Assembly (NCBI GenBank): GCA_025602905.1
Contig: JAHLKI010000010.1
Location: 682,001 to 746,000, forward strand
Reading direction: 5' to 3'
Length of the DNA: 64,000 nucleotides
From: Phlyctochytrium arcticum
Lineage: Eukaryota > Chytridiomycota > Chytridiomycetes > Chytridiales > Chytridiaceae
Under the pieces are notes generated by a model. It did not search any database. It was given only the letters and a program-made list of their open reading frames with translations, and was not told where the DNA came from. Shown piece after piece: positions 52,729-64,000 of this stretch (the first letter of the stretch is position 1; each line of letters opens with the position of its first letter). Position numbers and translations under genes: made by a program.

Positions 52729-53525
52729 CGCAGCCTGGATAGTCTGGATGAGAGTGATCTAAGAAGTCCAGCGGCTCTGGCGCCCATGACGCTCCGGTCG
52801 GGGACTCGGCGCAGGACGTGATTGCGCAGCGGGCTTTTACCATTTGCGAAATGCGCCGAAATCATTACTGGTCCGTGATCTTTCTGATCTTTGTTGGGGA
52901 AAACATGGAAGGACGTATATCATCAAACAAAAAAAAGAAGACGGGAAGGAACCATGCGAGAGACAAGGTCATCCGTTGTGGGATCATGGTCCGTGGAGCG
53001 AGAGACATCAACGCGAGAGAGATAGGCGGCACCTCCATGGACCTCGGTAGCCAACACCATGATGGAAATTCATCTACTGAGGATCACGCACATTGCTGGA
53101 AGCGCTGAAATCTCTGCTGACAATGGTGTGGGGAGCGTTGGTCGTATAGATGAGAAGAGGGCCCCACATCAGGATGTATGAGGTATTTTGTCTTTCAGTA
53201 GTTGATGAACGCTGAATGTGGACACATCAGCCAGCTCCCAAACTGTTTTACCCGACCCTCCATAAGCTGCCCGAGCCTGGCCATCTCCTCCTGAACCTGC
53301 TGTTGCGTTCTGGGTTAATGTCTTATCCCAGCTGTCCGGCCAGGGTGCTAGCCGTAATGCTTTTGGAAACGCCTTGCGAGTTTCGTGCCTCTAGTCTAGG
53401 CGATAAAGGTCAAAGGGCGGAACCCGTAACAAATTATTCAAGCTCAAAACTTCAGCAGAACTCCCCTCAAGTCATAGAGAATGGTCGACATCAACCAATA
53501 TAATAGCATCAGAATAGAGACAAAA
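52729..53525. other. Intergenic: pmt4 promoter and 3' flank of the RINT1-like gene
   Basis: No supportable gene. Short plus-strand frames at 52818-53108 are charged and purine-rich but without motifs. A purine tract lies around 52928-52950. Confidence 0.45.
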
Positions 53526-56478
53526 CTAAATGATATTTGCCAGGTTTTCCACCTCAACCGTCCGATTAACCACATCCTGGACTTGTTCCAGTTCCATGCG
53601 GAATACACCCACTTTCTCCAAGGCCGGCCGGAGGACTTTCACGTCATTTTCCAACAGGTAATCTATCAGAGTTCCAAGACTAAGTGTCTTGTCTTCGGTA
53701 CGAATGGGAAGCGTGAGGATGATGAGTGACTCGTTGATTCTACGCATGGGTCATGTATCAGCTTCTGATAGCATTGATTGAAAAAACCGCAAACTTACTT
53801 GCGAAAGAGAGCCTCGGGCTTGCGATGCCAGCGTCGGAAAACACCATTCCATAGGCCGTACGTTATATCGACTCGGACCTGCCGTGCTCCAGCACTGTTG
53901 AATCTGCTGCGCATGATAACTCGCTTGTAAAGATGGTCATCGATCTGCGATGCGAGTGACCTCAAGACAATCTGGGCCTTTGGGGCAGGCAGATTGTCAA
54001 ATATGATGGGCAGGAAATGATTGAGAGCCTCAAGACACTCGCAAAACTCTGGGGTGATTTCGGAAGCATGGTCGCCGGCCGCAGGAGGAAATCTTGCCGG
54101 ACCCGACACCCAGTTTCGTCTAAAGGACAACAGATTAGGATAATGCAGATGAATAATTGGTCCTTCATACGTACTTTCGATCATACTGCCACATGGCCTC
54201 TACAAACTCTTGCATGATATCTTGGGTCAGAATATCCTCAATCCGTGCAACACGCTGTTCATATGCGCCAATGACTTGAGAAAATATGGTGGAATCCTCA
54301 TCATGCGTGTCCGGGGCCTGGTTTTTTAGCGTATCCCAAAATTCAACAAAGAACTGCAACCATATGTCAGACTAACTCTACGGTTGCCCATATACGTCAT
54401 GAACGTACCGGTTGATCGGCCCAATCACGCAACACTGTCGCAACGTAGTGTAGCGAGCTAGCGTATCGACAAAGCATCTGAAGCCTAGATGCCTTGTTGG
54501 GCCGCTGTGCTCCAGGTGTATTGATTGGATGAAACGTGCTAATATGGCGTTTGATGCCATTTCGCACTTCCTGCAGGTAATCCTCAAGCAGAGGGAGCTG
54601 AATCTCATTGAAAAAAGCAAGCCGATGAACGAAATCAGGGAGCAGGCGATAGTGGTCTGGGGGGGGGGGGGGGGGTCGTCTGTGAAGCTGGACCAAACCA
54701 AGAAAAGACAACTTTTACGTACCAGTGATGGTTTCCAGGATGTTGACAAATGTTTCTGCAGATTGGGTTGGCTTCAAGTCTTCCGAGTCGTTGACAGTTT
54801 CGTCAAGCCACTCCCAAGCTTCATCCGCATCAATGGTCTCTTCAAACCTTTCCCTGGCAGCTAATGGTCTCGAGTCAATCCCCAAACTAATCACTCATAA
54901 ACAAATCGGAACATACCAGCCGTTTCAATTGCCAGCCACTCCTGGAACCATTCGGCCTGCTCCGTAAAGATGGCTACACAACCTTTCCAGGCTGTTCCGG
55001 TAGGAGGCTCGTATAGATGTATATCCCTCAGCGAGGCATCAAAGGCCAATGTCTCGTTGATAGCGTGAGAGAGAAGTTGCGCTTCACCAAGCAGTCTAGG
55101 GGCGTCAATGCGTAGCTTGTGCATTACAGCTACGAGCATGCCTTGAATGAACTCGTTCTGATCGACATGTGTGAGCACAAAGATGACCTGATGCAAAAAT
55201 GCCTTACCTTTGCATCAAATGATTCGTGGCCGTTCGCCCGCAAAATATCCTGAACTGGACCGCACAAAAAACTGGAGTGATCCCTTATGGCAGTGAGAAC
55301 CCGGGTGAATGCCCATTCCGGCTATCAGAGATGTTAAGCTGGCGGGGCAGCATAGTCATGGGTGCAACCCACATACCTTGTCAAGGCGATTTGTCGGTCT
55401 GCTTCCTTCAAAATGGTACTTGAAGTGAAGCACAGGAGCTTGCAGCAGGACTTCCATTGGAGGAAGAAAGACAATCTCATCTTTGCGGCGCACCAATCTA
55501 CGGAATTTCCCAATTGGTTAAGATTTCCTATGGACGAGTTGAACGAAACATACGGTGCACGTAGGCGAAGCAAATTGACAAAAGCATCCTTGAACGCTTC
55601 GGCTTTGCTATCTGTACTCTCCGGTACGAGTTTGATAGGATTGGGCCAGCCCAATGCTGTAAGCGCCTGCTCCAACTTTCTGTATCCCTCGAAAGATAAG
55701 TGTCCCGGTTTTAGTCGCTTGATGTGGAAAAGTACCTTGCCAAATTTGTTTTAAGCTTCAGATGCCATCCAGAGGTCACAGTGTTTAGATACTTGTTGAA
55801 ATTGGCAAAATCTGCGGAAAGAAGTGGAGCAATTGGCGGTATCGTCCCGGGGGCAACAATCAACTCTTCAGCTACATTCTCCTTGCCTTGATTTTGGTTC
55901 CAAATTTGCCATAGCTCCTCATATGCCTTTAATGCTTTTTGCATGTTAGATTCGATATTGGTCTCAACTTGCGTGCTATTTCAATTGTAACTGAGTCAGA
56001 CTGAAGTTACCCCGGCGCTGAACGGTTCTCCAATACCTGAGAGATTCTACTCTGAGCAGGAGCGTCACGTATTCCTTTGCCGCATCCAGCCGCTTCAATT
56101 TTGTTTGGGCTGCCCTCAAAACCTCAATAACCTCCCGATCCCGTGGGAATGAGTCCAGCTCTTCAGTGATATGGGCACGTTGCTGGCGTAGATTCTGCAA
56201 CTGGGTTTGCACTTGTTTGGCCTGGCCCATGATGGCCTGTAGCTGCTCTGGCAGTTCATTCTTTAGCTTGGACGTCTGAAGATGGATTCCACTGGTCAGC
56301 TCATGGAAACAATAGAATGATTGGAATAGTTGCCACCAACTTTTTCCTGCAGGGTATAATGCTCTGCTTTCTTGATTGAGAGGAAGGCCTCGGCGTCCGC
56401 AAGTGACTCCCAGGACTGAAGTTGGCCATGCAGTACTTCCAGTGTTGAGGCCCGCGGCATCGCCCGTTGCTGTACCAT
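53526..56478 (-). CDS. RINT1/Tip20-like Dsl1 tethering complex subunit
   Basis: Helical-rod tether for retrograde Golgi-to-ER vesicles. The start MVQQRAMPRASTLEVLHGQL (ATG 56478) leads into a coiled-coil N-terminus (KLKNELPEQLQAIMGQAKQV; ELDSFPRDREVIEVLRAAQT). Conserved RINT1/TIP1 segments follow: VIFVLTHVDQNEFIQGMLVA; HAINETLAFDASLRDIHLYE; WFQEWLAIETA; ITDHYRLLPDFVHRLAFFNE; LQMLCRYASSLHYVATVLRD; and FNSAGARQVRVDITYGLWNG. The C-terminal exon ends at 53526. About ten introns are required. The intron ending near 54658 has a run of 17 C directly before its AG. The call is by motif pattern across all exons; Sec39/Dsl1 do not fit. Confidence 0.9.
54659..54675 (+). repeat. Homopolymer, 17 G (C17 on coding strand), intron polypyrimidine tract
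   Basis: On the minus strand this is a C17 run followed by AG, then the exon encoding HYRLLPDFVHR. It therefore occupies the polypyrimidine-tract position of an intron in the RINT1-like gene. The proline-rich ORF reported across it is an artefact of reading through the intron. Confidence 0.85.
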
Positions 56479-56855
56479 TGCCCACAAACTTTTCTTCTTA
56501 TAAGAACCACTGTTGATTCTACGGAAACTGCTGGGACTTGGCTTATCTTTCGCCCTAATACACTTGTATTGTGCTAGGCAAGATGTGTGAGAGATCGTTG
56601 CTCTGGAAAATTCAAGGCAAGAATCGTCGAGATGACACTCCGTGCCCTCGATCCGGCGCGTCCAAGCCAACGGCTGCAACCGCCCTCTCCAGCCAAGATT
56701 TGGGCACTGCTCTTTCAGCAGAACTTGAAATCGCAGCAAAGCAAATCCTGCTAACATCTGTCGGCGATCCCTGGCATTTACCGTCTCCAAACCGGCTCAC
56801 GGTTGTTCTCCCTTGCTCTAAATCCCGCTTTGGGCCTCCTTTTACTCTGTCAGTG
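56479..56855. promoter_or_regulatory. Bidirectional promoter region, RINT1-like / complex I 75 kDa
   Basis: 377 bp between divergent start codons. Plus- and minus-strand frames here overlap one another and lack motifs. Role inferred from gene orientation only. Confidence 0.5.
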
Positions 56856-59171
56856 ATGTTGCGCTTTGCATCGCGGTCGGCCGCCGCCGCCGTTCGGCAC
56901 CGAACAGGTATAACCGAGGAGGACGCATTTTCGCTGTTAAAAACTCGTTGACTCAAAAACTATTCTCTTTCGAAACCCATAGGTGTACGAGCCTTTGCCA
57001 GCACATCCTCTTCCCGCGCCGAGGTAGAGGTTTTCGTGAACGGCAAGTCGGTCCACATCGAAGCTGGTGCTGCAGTCATCCAGGCCTGTGAAAAGGCTGG
57101 TGTCGATATTCCCCGGTTCTGTTACCATGAGCGTCTTTCGGTGGCCGGAAACTGTCGTATGTGTTTGGTCGAGGTCGAGAAATCCCCCAAGCCCGTTGCT
57201 TCTTGCGCCATGCCAGTTATGCCAGGAATGAAGGTCAAGACAGATACCCCACTCGTCAAGAAGGCCCGAGAAGGTGTCATGGAGTTTTTGTTGGCCAATC
57301 ATCCGTTGGATTGCCCAATTTGCGATCAGGGTGGAGAGTGCGATTTGCAGGATCAGTCGGTACGATTTGGATCTGACCGAAGTCGCTTCAATGAGTTTGT
57401 GGGCAAGCGTGCGGTAGAGGACAAAAATTTGGGACCCCTTGTCAAGACTGAAATGACCCGTTGCATTCACTGCACCCGTTGTGTCCGTTTCGCTAACGAG
57501 GTCGCTGGTGCCGTGGAAATGGGTACATCCGGACGTGGAAACGACATGCAGATCGGCACATATGTCGAAAAGACCATCAGCTCTGAAATGTCGGGCAACA
57601 TTATCGATCTTTGCCCTGTCGGCGCCCTTACGTCAAAACCATACGAGTTTACATCTCGACCCTGGGAACTGCGAAAGACGGAATCGATCGATGTAACCGA
57701 TGCCGTTGGCAGCAATATCCGAATTGACTCTCGTGGTCTGGAGGTCATGCGTGTCGTCCCCCGATTGAACGACGATGTTAACGAAGAGTGGATCTCTGAC
57801 AAGACTCGGTTTGCATATGACGGTCTGAAACGCCAGCGCCTTACGACACCTATGATCCGTAAAGGAGATGATTTTGTCCCCGCCACTTGGAACGAGGCTT
57901 TGACCAAAATTGGTGACGCCATGAGCGCTGTCAAGGGTGAAGAGATGGTCGCCATCGCAGGTCAACTCGCCGACGCTGAATCATTGGTTGCGCTAAAGGA
58001 CATTTTCAACCGAAAGGGTTCCGAGAACTTGCGCTTGGACGGTTCGCACATGGACAAGCTCGACTCTACCGTTACCGACATTCGTAGCAACTATCTTCTG
58101 AACAGCTCCATCAGCGGCATCGAAGAGGCTGACGCTCTTTTGCTGGTTGGCACCAACCCCCGTCACGAAGCTCCCATTGTCAACACCCGTATTCGCAAAG
58201 CTTACCTGAACAACAACTTGGACGTTGGTCTCGTTGGCGCTGCTCCAGACCTAAACTATGAATATGACCACATTGGCGAGGATGTTGCTTCCCTGGAAAA
58301 GATTGCATCTGGATCTCATCCGTTTGCGGCCAAATTGAAGAACGCTAAGAAGCCCCTCATTATCGTAGGCAGCGGTGTCTTTGAGCGGCCCGATGCGACC
58401 GCCATTCTCGGCTCTGTTGCTTCTCTTGTCAAGTCCCTCGGTGCCAAGGACCACTCGCAAATATATAACGTCCTCCAACGCGCTGCCGGTACTACCGCCG
58501 CGCTCGACATCGGCTTTACCTCTGCCGCCTCTGGCACCACCTCTCCCACCAAAGGCCGCTTCATCTACCTCTTGAATGCCGACAACATTGGCGCCAAAGA
58601 CATTCCCCAGGACGCGTTCGTCGTCTACCAGGGCCACCACGGCGACAACGGCGCTTACTACGCCGATGTCATTCTCCCCGGTGCCGCATACACGGAAAAG
58701 GCCGCAACCTACGTCAACACAGAAGGTCGCGCTCAAACCACCCGAGCAGCCGTCGCCCCCGTCGCCGGTGCCCGCGAGGACTGGAAAATTCTCCGTGCCC
58801 TTTCTGAAGTCGCTGGTGTCACGCTCCCTTACGACGATATCCACGAAATGCGCCACCGTATGCAGGAAGTCTCGCCTAGTCTGACTCACTACGACGTTGT
58901 CGAGCCTAGCGTGTTTGCCAACCTGGGTTTGGATATTCTGGCCAAGAGCAAGAAGTCTGCTTCAGGCGTCTTGGATCTGCCCATCAAGGACTTTTACATG
59001 ACAGATCCGATATCTCGTGCCTCCGTCACCATGGCCAAATGTTCGCAGGTAAGCATTTCTCCTTAATATCTTTGACCTTTTGCCACAACTCTAATGTGAA
59101 TGGTGTAGGTCTTTACTCATGGAAACAAGGATGCAAGTCCCTTCCAAAAAGCCGAACAGGAAGCCGCTTAA
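56856..59171 (+). CDS. NADH:ubiquinone oxidoreductase 75 kDa subunit (NDUFS1/Nuo78)
   Basis: Largest peripheral-arm subunit of mitochondrial complex I, holding three Fe-S clusters (N1b, N4, N5). Exons 56856-56907, 56983-59048 and 59109-59171. The presequence ([20 protein letters not shown]) is basic and Ala/Arg-rich. The [2Fe-2S] ligands lie in [20 protein letters not shown] and [12 protein letters not shown]. The His-Cys3 N5 set is [18 protein letters not shown]. The N4 set is [13 protein letters not shown] with the distal Cys in [17 protein letters not shown]. The rest is the molybdopterin-oxidoreductase-like domain ([32 protein letters not shown] region; [20 protein letters not shown]). 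It ends QKAEQEAA. Length is about 726 residues, full length. Codon bias is strong. Confidence 0.98.
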
Positions 59172-59452
59172 AACTCCCGCAACATCACCCCCCCTTCCCT
59201 TTGTCATTTTTTTTTAGTTTATACACTTTCCTTCAACCTTTTGCGTAATTTGGCCTGACCTCTGTGCACATACCAAAAATATCGTATTTGACTCTCATCT
59301 CATAACTCTCATTCTCCCCTTCCGATATTGAGAAGGCAACTCGTCCTCGAGAGCTTATAAATGTATTTACACTACCAACAGAATACCATTGTCCACACGG
59401 GGGACACCACAAAAAAATTATGCAAAACGACTATGTGAGAGAAAGATGCAAT

Positions 59453-62109
59453 CTAAAACCCTTCAGCCTTGACACTCAGCCCTTTGTACTGCTCAATCAT
59501 TTCCTCCATCTCATGAGCGACCGCCGCATAATCAATGGGTTTGGTGTCAACCACGGAAAGACCCACTTTTTGTTCATCCTGATATGTCTCGGCCTTGGCC
59601 CGGATCTTGAATGTATAGGATTTAAAGTTTGCAGCAGCACAGAGGGCGTCATAATCGTCTTGGTTGGCATCCTGGAGTACAAGATATTAGTGTTTGATGA
59701 AAGAGGTCATGGAGGAGGGGTAAGTATACCTTAATCTGAACCATTTCATCAGCCGTCTTGCCCAGGAGAATCTCGGCCGTCTCATTGAATGCCTGTAGCC
59801 AAACTTGTCCCGAATGATCACTGACCGTGATGGATAGAATATACCTGCACACACAGAAAAGATTCATTCCCCGTCATACAAAAGGCGCTTTCGCTCGCTC
59901 CTTACCGGTAGGATGGGTTCGGGTAAACACGATCACACTTTTCGCAACGCCAGCCGTTTCCGATTTCGACAACTTTTTTGTTGCACTTTTCGGTAGGACA
60001 GGCCGGGTACCATGGGTTCTCGGTACGAATGTACATGACTGTTCCGCGAATTTTAAAGTAGTCCGGCTGGAATTAGACAGGAATGAGCGTCAAGGTTTAT
60101 TGTGACAAAGATGACTGGTTCATACCTTCTCATTCATTCCCAAGTTCTCATCCTTGATTTGCGAGACAAGCTTCATGGGATCCATTCGGCCACCACCGGC
60201 ACCAGCACCGCCCGGGTTATATGACTGCGTTGCAACGTTTTTGCCTTCCGAGTCATACCACCCACGTAAACTGTGCGATTCCGGAATGTCCGGGTTCGTC
60301 TCTACACTTGAGCCGCTCATGGCAGTCAAAGACCGCCCATCATAGTCGCCAACTTTCACTCCTTTGACAGCAACAACCGGATTTGGCTCACTGGTATTGA
60401 AGTTCTCGGCGTGGGCACCAAACAGGGTCAGACGAACTTCGAAACCTTTTGGATCGAGGATCGTCATGTCCCTCTTCTTGAATGGCTTCTGGGTGGTTTT
60501 GGATACTATTTCGCTGATATCGCAAATATTCTTGGCGACTCCAATGACATCTGAATGCAAAGGTCAGAACAAAAATCTGATAAGGCTAAAGAGTACAGGG
60601 ACGTACCGATGGTACTGCCAGCTTCGATTTCATAGAGACGATTCAGATCCACAAAGGAGTACTTCATCAGAGGAACATCTTGCGTGTCCATGCACTATGA
60701 AGCTTTGTAAATAAACGTCATTCTCCACGGAAAGTACACGCTGCATACCGGTGTAACTGTTGTTGATGGCTCAAAGTTCATTTCATACTCGTTGTTTACC
60801 GTGTTAAACTGCTTCTTGGCCACTTTAATGGCCGCTTTTGAGATGTAAAAGACCTACTCCCAAAATGTTAGATGTCTACAAAATTCCCTTTTGGGGTTTG
60901 GCCTCCGACCTTGTTGTTTTCCAAGAGATCGTAATGCGCGGTGACTGCGTCATTGAAACCGGTCGCTCGAATCTCGCCGCTTTCGTCTACTAAAGTGCAT
61001 CTGAAAAGGCGACCACTTCCACGAGCATTGTCCCAAGTTTTGATATCCGATTTCTGAGTAACACGTGCTTTAATCGTCCATCTGGTGACAAGCAACAGAA
61101 TGTGAGCTTCAGAGGCCTGCCTAATCCACACACGTGTGCATATACGTACTTGTTCTGGTATGGACTCAGACTTTTGATGGGAAAGATTGCTGCCGGTGCA
61201 TCATGTCCACCACGTGGTGGCATGTTGCCACCATAGCCAGAATTATTGTTGTTGTTGTTATTTGCCCCAAATCCTTGATTTTGTTGCTGCTGCTGTCCGA
61301 AACCTTGCTGCTGCTGCCCAAATCCTCCTTGTTGGCCCATCCCTTGCTGCTGTTGCTGGCCATCTCCAGATTGCTGGTTCATTCCATTGTTTTGTGGTGT
61401 GGGACGACTCATGTTATTGGCACCTCCGAAAGATTGCTGTTGGGCACCTTGCTGCTGGTGCTGTTGGCCAGTTGCATCATTTCCGTTGGTGGCAGCAACT
61501 GGATTGGCTGGTCCTTCTCCAAGCCCAAGGCCGGTAGGTATCCCGATCTTGGCAATGTTGTCGGCATGTGGGGTCAAGACTTCAATATCCAAAACAATAA
61601 TGATCCTATCCGTAGTGCATGATCAGTTGCCGAATCTACACTCAAGTCTTTGTCGTCTGTTTGGTAAACAAACCTCTTGGCACCAACAGAATTGCAGACA
61701 TAGTGCTTGAGCTTGATTATTCCACCCTTCTTGATCTCCCCAGTTACAATTTTGTCATTGAACTGTGTCGCAATCATAGCTAGACGGCGGTCATCTTAGC
61801 GCTATCATCTACAAACAAACCACTAATGGACAGGTCGTACCCTGCATGTAGTTGCTGCCATCCGAGACAAGTAGCCTAATGTCATGAACAGAGAAAAAGA
61901 GATTAATAAGAGCCCGCAGTACAGTAGAACCTGGTTGAAGGTAGTGACGTGACATACCGCCATCGTTCGACATTTGACTTTTCCTGCTGGATCTTCTTCG
62001 TGTTGAGGACCTGGAGGACGGGATTGGGACAGATTTGGTGGGCTGGAATATCGCCCTGGCCAGCGAATACCGCCTGCAGAGCGCCGGTGGTGAGCTGGTC
62101 GTTGTTCAT
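59453..62109 (-). CDS. rfa1: Replication protein A large subunit (RPA70/Rfa1)
   Basis: ssDNA-binding subunit for replication, repair and recombination. ATG 62109 gives [20 protein letters not shown], the RPA70N OB fold. A long Gln/Asn-rich linker ([14 protein letters not shown] through the N-run near 61250) precedes DBD-A ([60 protein letters not shown]). DBD-B follows ([37 protein letters not shown]). DBD-C carries the four-Cys zinc ribbon ([25 protein letters not shown]), then [20 protein letters not shown] and DEMVQIK. Stop at 59453-59455. About ten introns. All domains are present in normal order. Confidence 0.97.
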
Positions 62110-62450
62110 TGTTCCGTCGTCGTCGTCGTCGTCGTCTAAATTGCTGCAATGTGTCCGTCCCAATTTCCACCAACGTTCGGACCAAACGCAGCTTTATTTA
62201 CCTTTTTGTGGAGAGCATTCATTTGGACGTTTTTGGCCTGCAGATGCGCAGTTCCTCTTGAGAGCTGTCAGAATCTGTGTCAGAATCAGAAATGTGTCAG
62301 AGAGCAGCTTCCAGGATAAAAATATGAACATCATTGACCCTGCACTGTACATGCTCAAGCTATTAGACATAAGAGAAGTATGAAAAAGGCTATAGAAATA
62401 AAATATACGAAAAATACATAAATTGACAAGGTTGTATCAGCCTTCATGCA
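62110..62450. other. Intergenic: rfa1 promoter and 3' end of the right-edge gene
   Basis: Both neighbours are on the minus strand. AT-rich DNA near 62390-62430 probably contains the polyadenylation region of the right-hand gene. No gene seen. Confidence 0.5.
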
Positions 62451-64000
62451 TCAGGGTCGCCTTTCGGAGAGGGATCCGACCGACGACAGGGACGACAAGC
62501 TCGAAGAAGAATGTCTCCGGTTTCGTTGAAGGATACCCAAAGGAACGTCGTCTTCGTCCCCGGGAGTGTTGTTGGATGATGAGGGGTCGGGCGAGACTTG
62601 GGGTTTGGCGCGGTGCGGGGGTTGGGGGGAGATAGAGCGCCGGTTGTTGCTGTTGTTGATGGCGGCAGCACGGGCAGCACCGTAAAGAGGTGTTGCACGG
62701 TGAGGAGAGGGTGAGCGCCGATTATTCCGACCGTTTTGATGGGGTGGAGCCAACATGGTTGGAGAGGGGGGGCGCTGGTAATGCGCTTTCAGGGAAAGAC
62801 CATATTGCGCTGCGGATGCCGGCTGAGCGTGAGGTAGACTGTTGTTGGTGTGCTGTCGTGAAGGATCTGTAACTTCGTCGTCGTCTTCTGATCCGGACGA
62901 AGATGACGAAGAGGAGGATGAATCAGGCGGGGAGATACGTGATGATTGCTGCGCGAGTGTTGGACTCGAGGGTATGGTAGGATGATCTGCGGCTACTGCA
63001 GGGGTAGCATCAAGCAACCACGATCCCGGCAATGAACCCGGAGCCGTCATACCCGAGGGATGCGCAAGATACTGGAACATGTCGCTCCCTTCGCCCCCAT
63101 TATTTTCACCCGCATGATTGTCTACTTCGGACCCGCCACCTCCCGACTTGATGACAGCCAAATGTGCCAAATTCCGCTGACGCCATTCGGCTCCTCCAGT
63201 GGATGATGGCGACACTGGCGGAGAAGAGTTTTGTTGAAAGCAGTTTTGCTGCTTGGACCCCATTGGCGGGGAGCCTGGCATTTGTTGCTGCTGCTGTTGT
63301 GACGGCTGCTGTTGAGGAAGATAGAGATCTTGGTGAGGCGTCAACTGTACGCCAAGTCCAAGCCCACGACCTCCAGACTCATCCTGCCCAGTGGAATAGA
63401 ATGGCGTGGTTTGATATCCATTCAAGCTCCCACTCATAGGTTGCTGCTGTTGCGTCGTTCCCGACAATGTCGGAGGATTGATCATCACCAGCGGTCCAGA
63501 AGCACGAGCCGGACTCACACTTCTGTCCTTTCGTCCCGGCGTTCCCATTCCCCCACTTCCATTCCCAATGCTTCCGCGCTTCCGTCCCCGCCGCCCCCTC
63601 TTGGCCCTCGGATTCACCCGGTTGAACGTCACATCCGCATGCACACTCAGGATATACAGCATTAGATTTGAGATCAAGACTTGTTGAAGGAGAGCCCGCC
63701 GATGCTGGGCCAACTTCATATGAGACGCGCGGTAAATCTGTTTCTCAACTTCCAAGGGCAATCTGGGCTGATTGTCGTCACCATCCACGGGGTAGGCATC
63801 ATTGTAATCGTCATGGACCGCATCATCGGGATGGTGTTGGGCCGCATGGACACTACGTTGATCTTGCGATGGTCGAGACCGTTTAGCTTTTGTCGCATTA
63901 CCGTCATTGGAACTACCACCATTCTTCTTGTGTCCACCAAGAATACCCGATAACCAATTCCAGCTCTTTCCGTCCTTCTTCTTTTTACTTTTCGTGGTCA
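62451..64000 (-). CDS. Low-complexity protein with a conserved N-terminal helical region, truncated by window edge
   Basis: The frame is open from the right edge (SKKKKDGKSWNWLSGILGGH) to the TGA at 62451-62453; its start lies outside. The recognisable part is a helical stretch, PLEVEKQIYRASHMKLAQHR followed by RALLQQVLISNLMLYILSVH, which has the look of a conserved fungal domain of uncertain function. I cannot name it reliably. A basic patch (NPRAKRGRRGRKRG) comes next. The remaining 370 residues are Ser/Pro/Gln/Gly-rich, with Q runs, a serine run near SSSSSSSSGSEDDDE and several SPSP sites suited to phosphorylation. No introns are needed within the visible 1.55 kb. Confidence 0.7.
   Translation of the reverse strand, partial: TTKSKKKKDGKSWNWLSGILGGHKKNGGSSNDGNATKAKRSRPSQDQRSVHAAQHHPDDAVHDDYNDAYPVDGDDNQPRLPLEVEKQIYRASHMKLAQHRRALLQQVLISNLMLYILSVHADVTFNRVNPRAKRGRRGRKRGSIGNGSGGMGTPGRKDRSVSPARASGPLVMINPPTLSGTTQQQQPMSGSLNGYQTTPFYSTGQDESGGRGLGLGVQLTPHQDLYLPQQQPSQQQQQQMPGSPPMGSKQQNCFQQNSSPPVSPSSTGGAEWRQRNLAHLAVIKSGGGGSEVDNHAGENNGGEGSDMFQYLAHPSGMTAPGSLPGSWLLDATPAVAADHPTIPSSPTLAQQSSRISPPDSSSSSSSSSGSEDDDEVTDPSRQHTNNSLPHAQPASAAQYGLSLKAHYQRPPSPTMLAPPHQNGRNNRRSPSPHRATPLYGAARAAAINNSNNRRSISPQPPHRAKPQVSPDPSSSNNTPGDEDDVPLGILQRNRRHSSSSLSSLSSVGSLSERRP

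Noticed and set aside
54397..54749. Proline-rich ORFs (PPPPPP) across the G17 tract
   Set aside because: They read through an intron. The conserved RINT1 sequence resumes right after the AG that follows the C17 run.
57467..58889. Long minus-strand ORFs opposite the complex I gene
   Set aside because: Antisense shadows of a long codon-biased exon without motifs or splice context.

Overview
The window is nuclear DNA of a fungus. Genes are densely packed and split by many short introns (most about 45-75 bp, GT...AG), and tRNA genes end in T-runs. Several products are found essentially only in fungi, or are typical of them: the ERMES subunit Mdm12, an Nrd1/Seb1-type CID-RRM termination factor, a PMT4-type protein O-mannosyltransferase and a chitin deacetylase. 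A coactosin-like ADF-H protein and the high intron density suggest an early-diverging (Mucoromycota-like) lineage or a basidiomycete. The sequence alone does not decide this, and no species is named.

Layout. 1-12 kb: 3' part of glutathione reductase (+), Nup82/Nup88 nucleoporin (-), a five-finger C2H2 protein (+), ribosomal protein S4e (+), coactosin (+) and Mdm12 (-). 12-20 kb: a large unidentified secretory protein (-) divergent from an Rpd3-type histone deacetylase (+), then Lunapark (-). 21-31 kb: Nrd1/Seb1 (-), Cog5 (+), a CDR2/TRAK-like coiled-coil protein carrying a putative dynein-binding CC1 box (-) and tRNA-Lys(UUU) (-). 31-36 kb is gene-poor, with small or poorly resolved genes, a 17-G tract and tRNA-Ser(UGA). 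36-46 kb: an unknown coiled-coil protein (+), an Fmp32/MCUR1-family mitochondrial protein (+), tubulin cofactor D (-) and a type II membrane putative glycosyltransferase (+). 46-50 kb: orphan ORFs, chitin deacetylase (+) behind a clear TATA box, and a second identical tRNA-Ser(UGA). 50-64 kb: Pmt4 (-), RINT1/Tip20 (-), complex I 75 kDa subunit (+), RPA large subunit (-) and an edge-truncated low-complexity protein (-).

The genes are unrelated housekeeping functions with their own promoters. There is no operon, biosynthetic cluster, CRISPR array, virus or intact transposon. Shared themes are only loose: ER/Golgi traffic and glycosylation (Lunapark, Cog5, RINT1/Tip20, Pmt4), mitochondria (Mdm12, Fmp32-like, complex I) and the nucleus (Nup82, Rpd3, Nrd1, RPA).

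No clearly new multi-gene system was found. The most notable observations are small-scale: catalytic residues encoded on an 18-nt micro-exon in PMT4; a ribosomal-protein gene whose first coding exon is only ATG, followed by an intron with a perfect 16-bp inverted repeat; two identical tRNA-Ser loci with shared flanks, plus a tRNA-less relative of one flank; two homopolymers of exactly 17 G, one serving as an intron polypyrimidine tract; and a fungal protein with a dynein-adaptor-like CC1 box.
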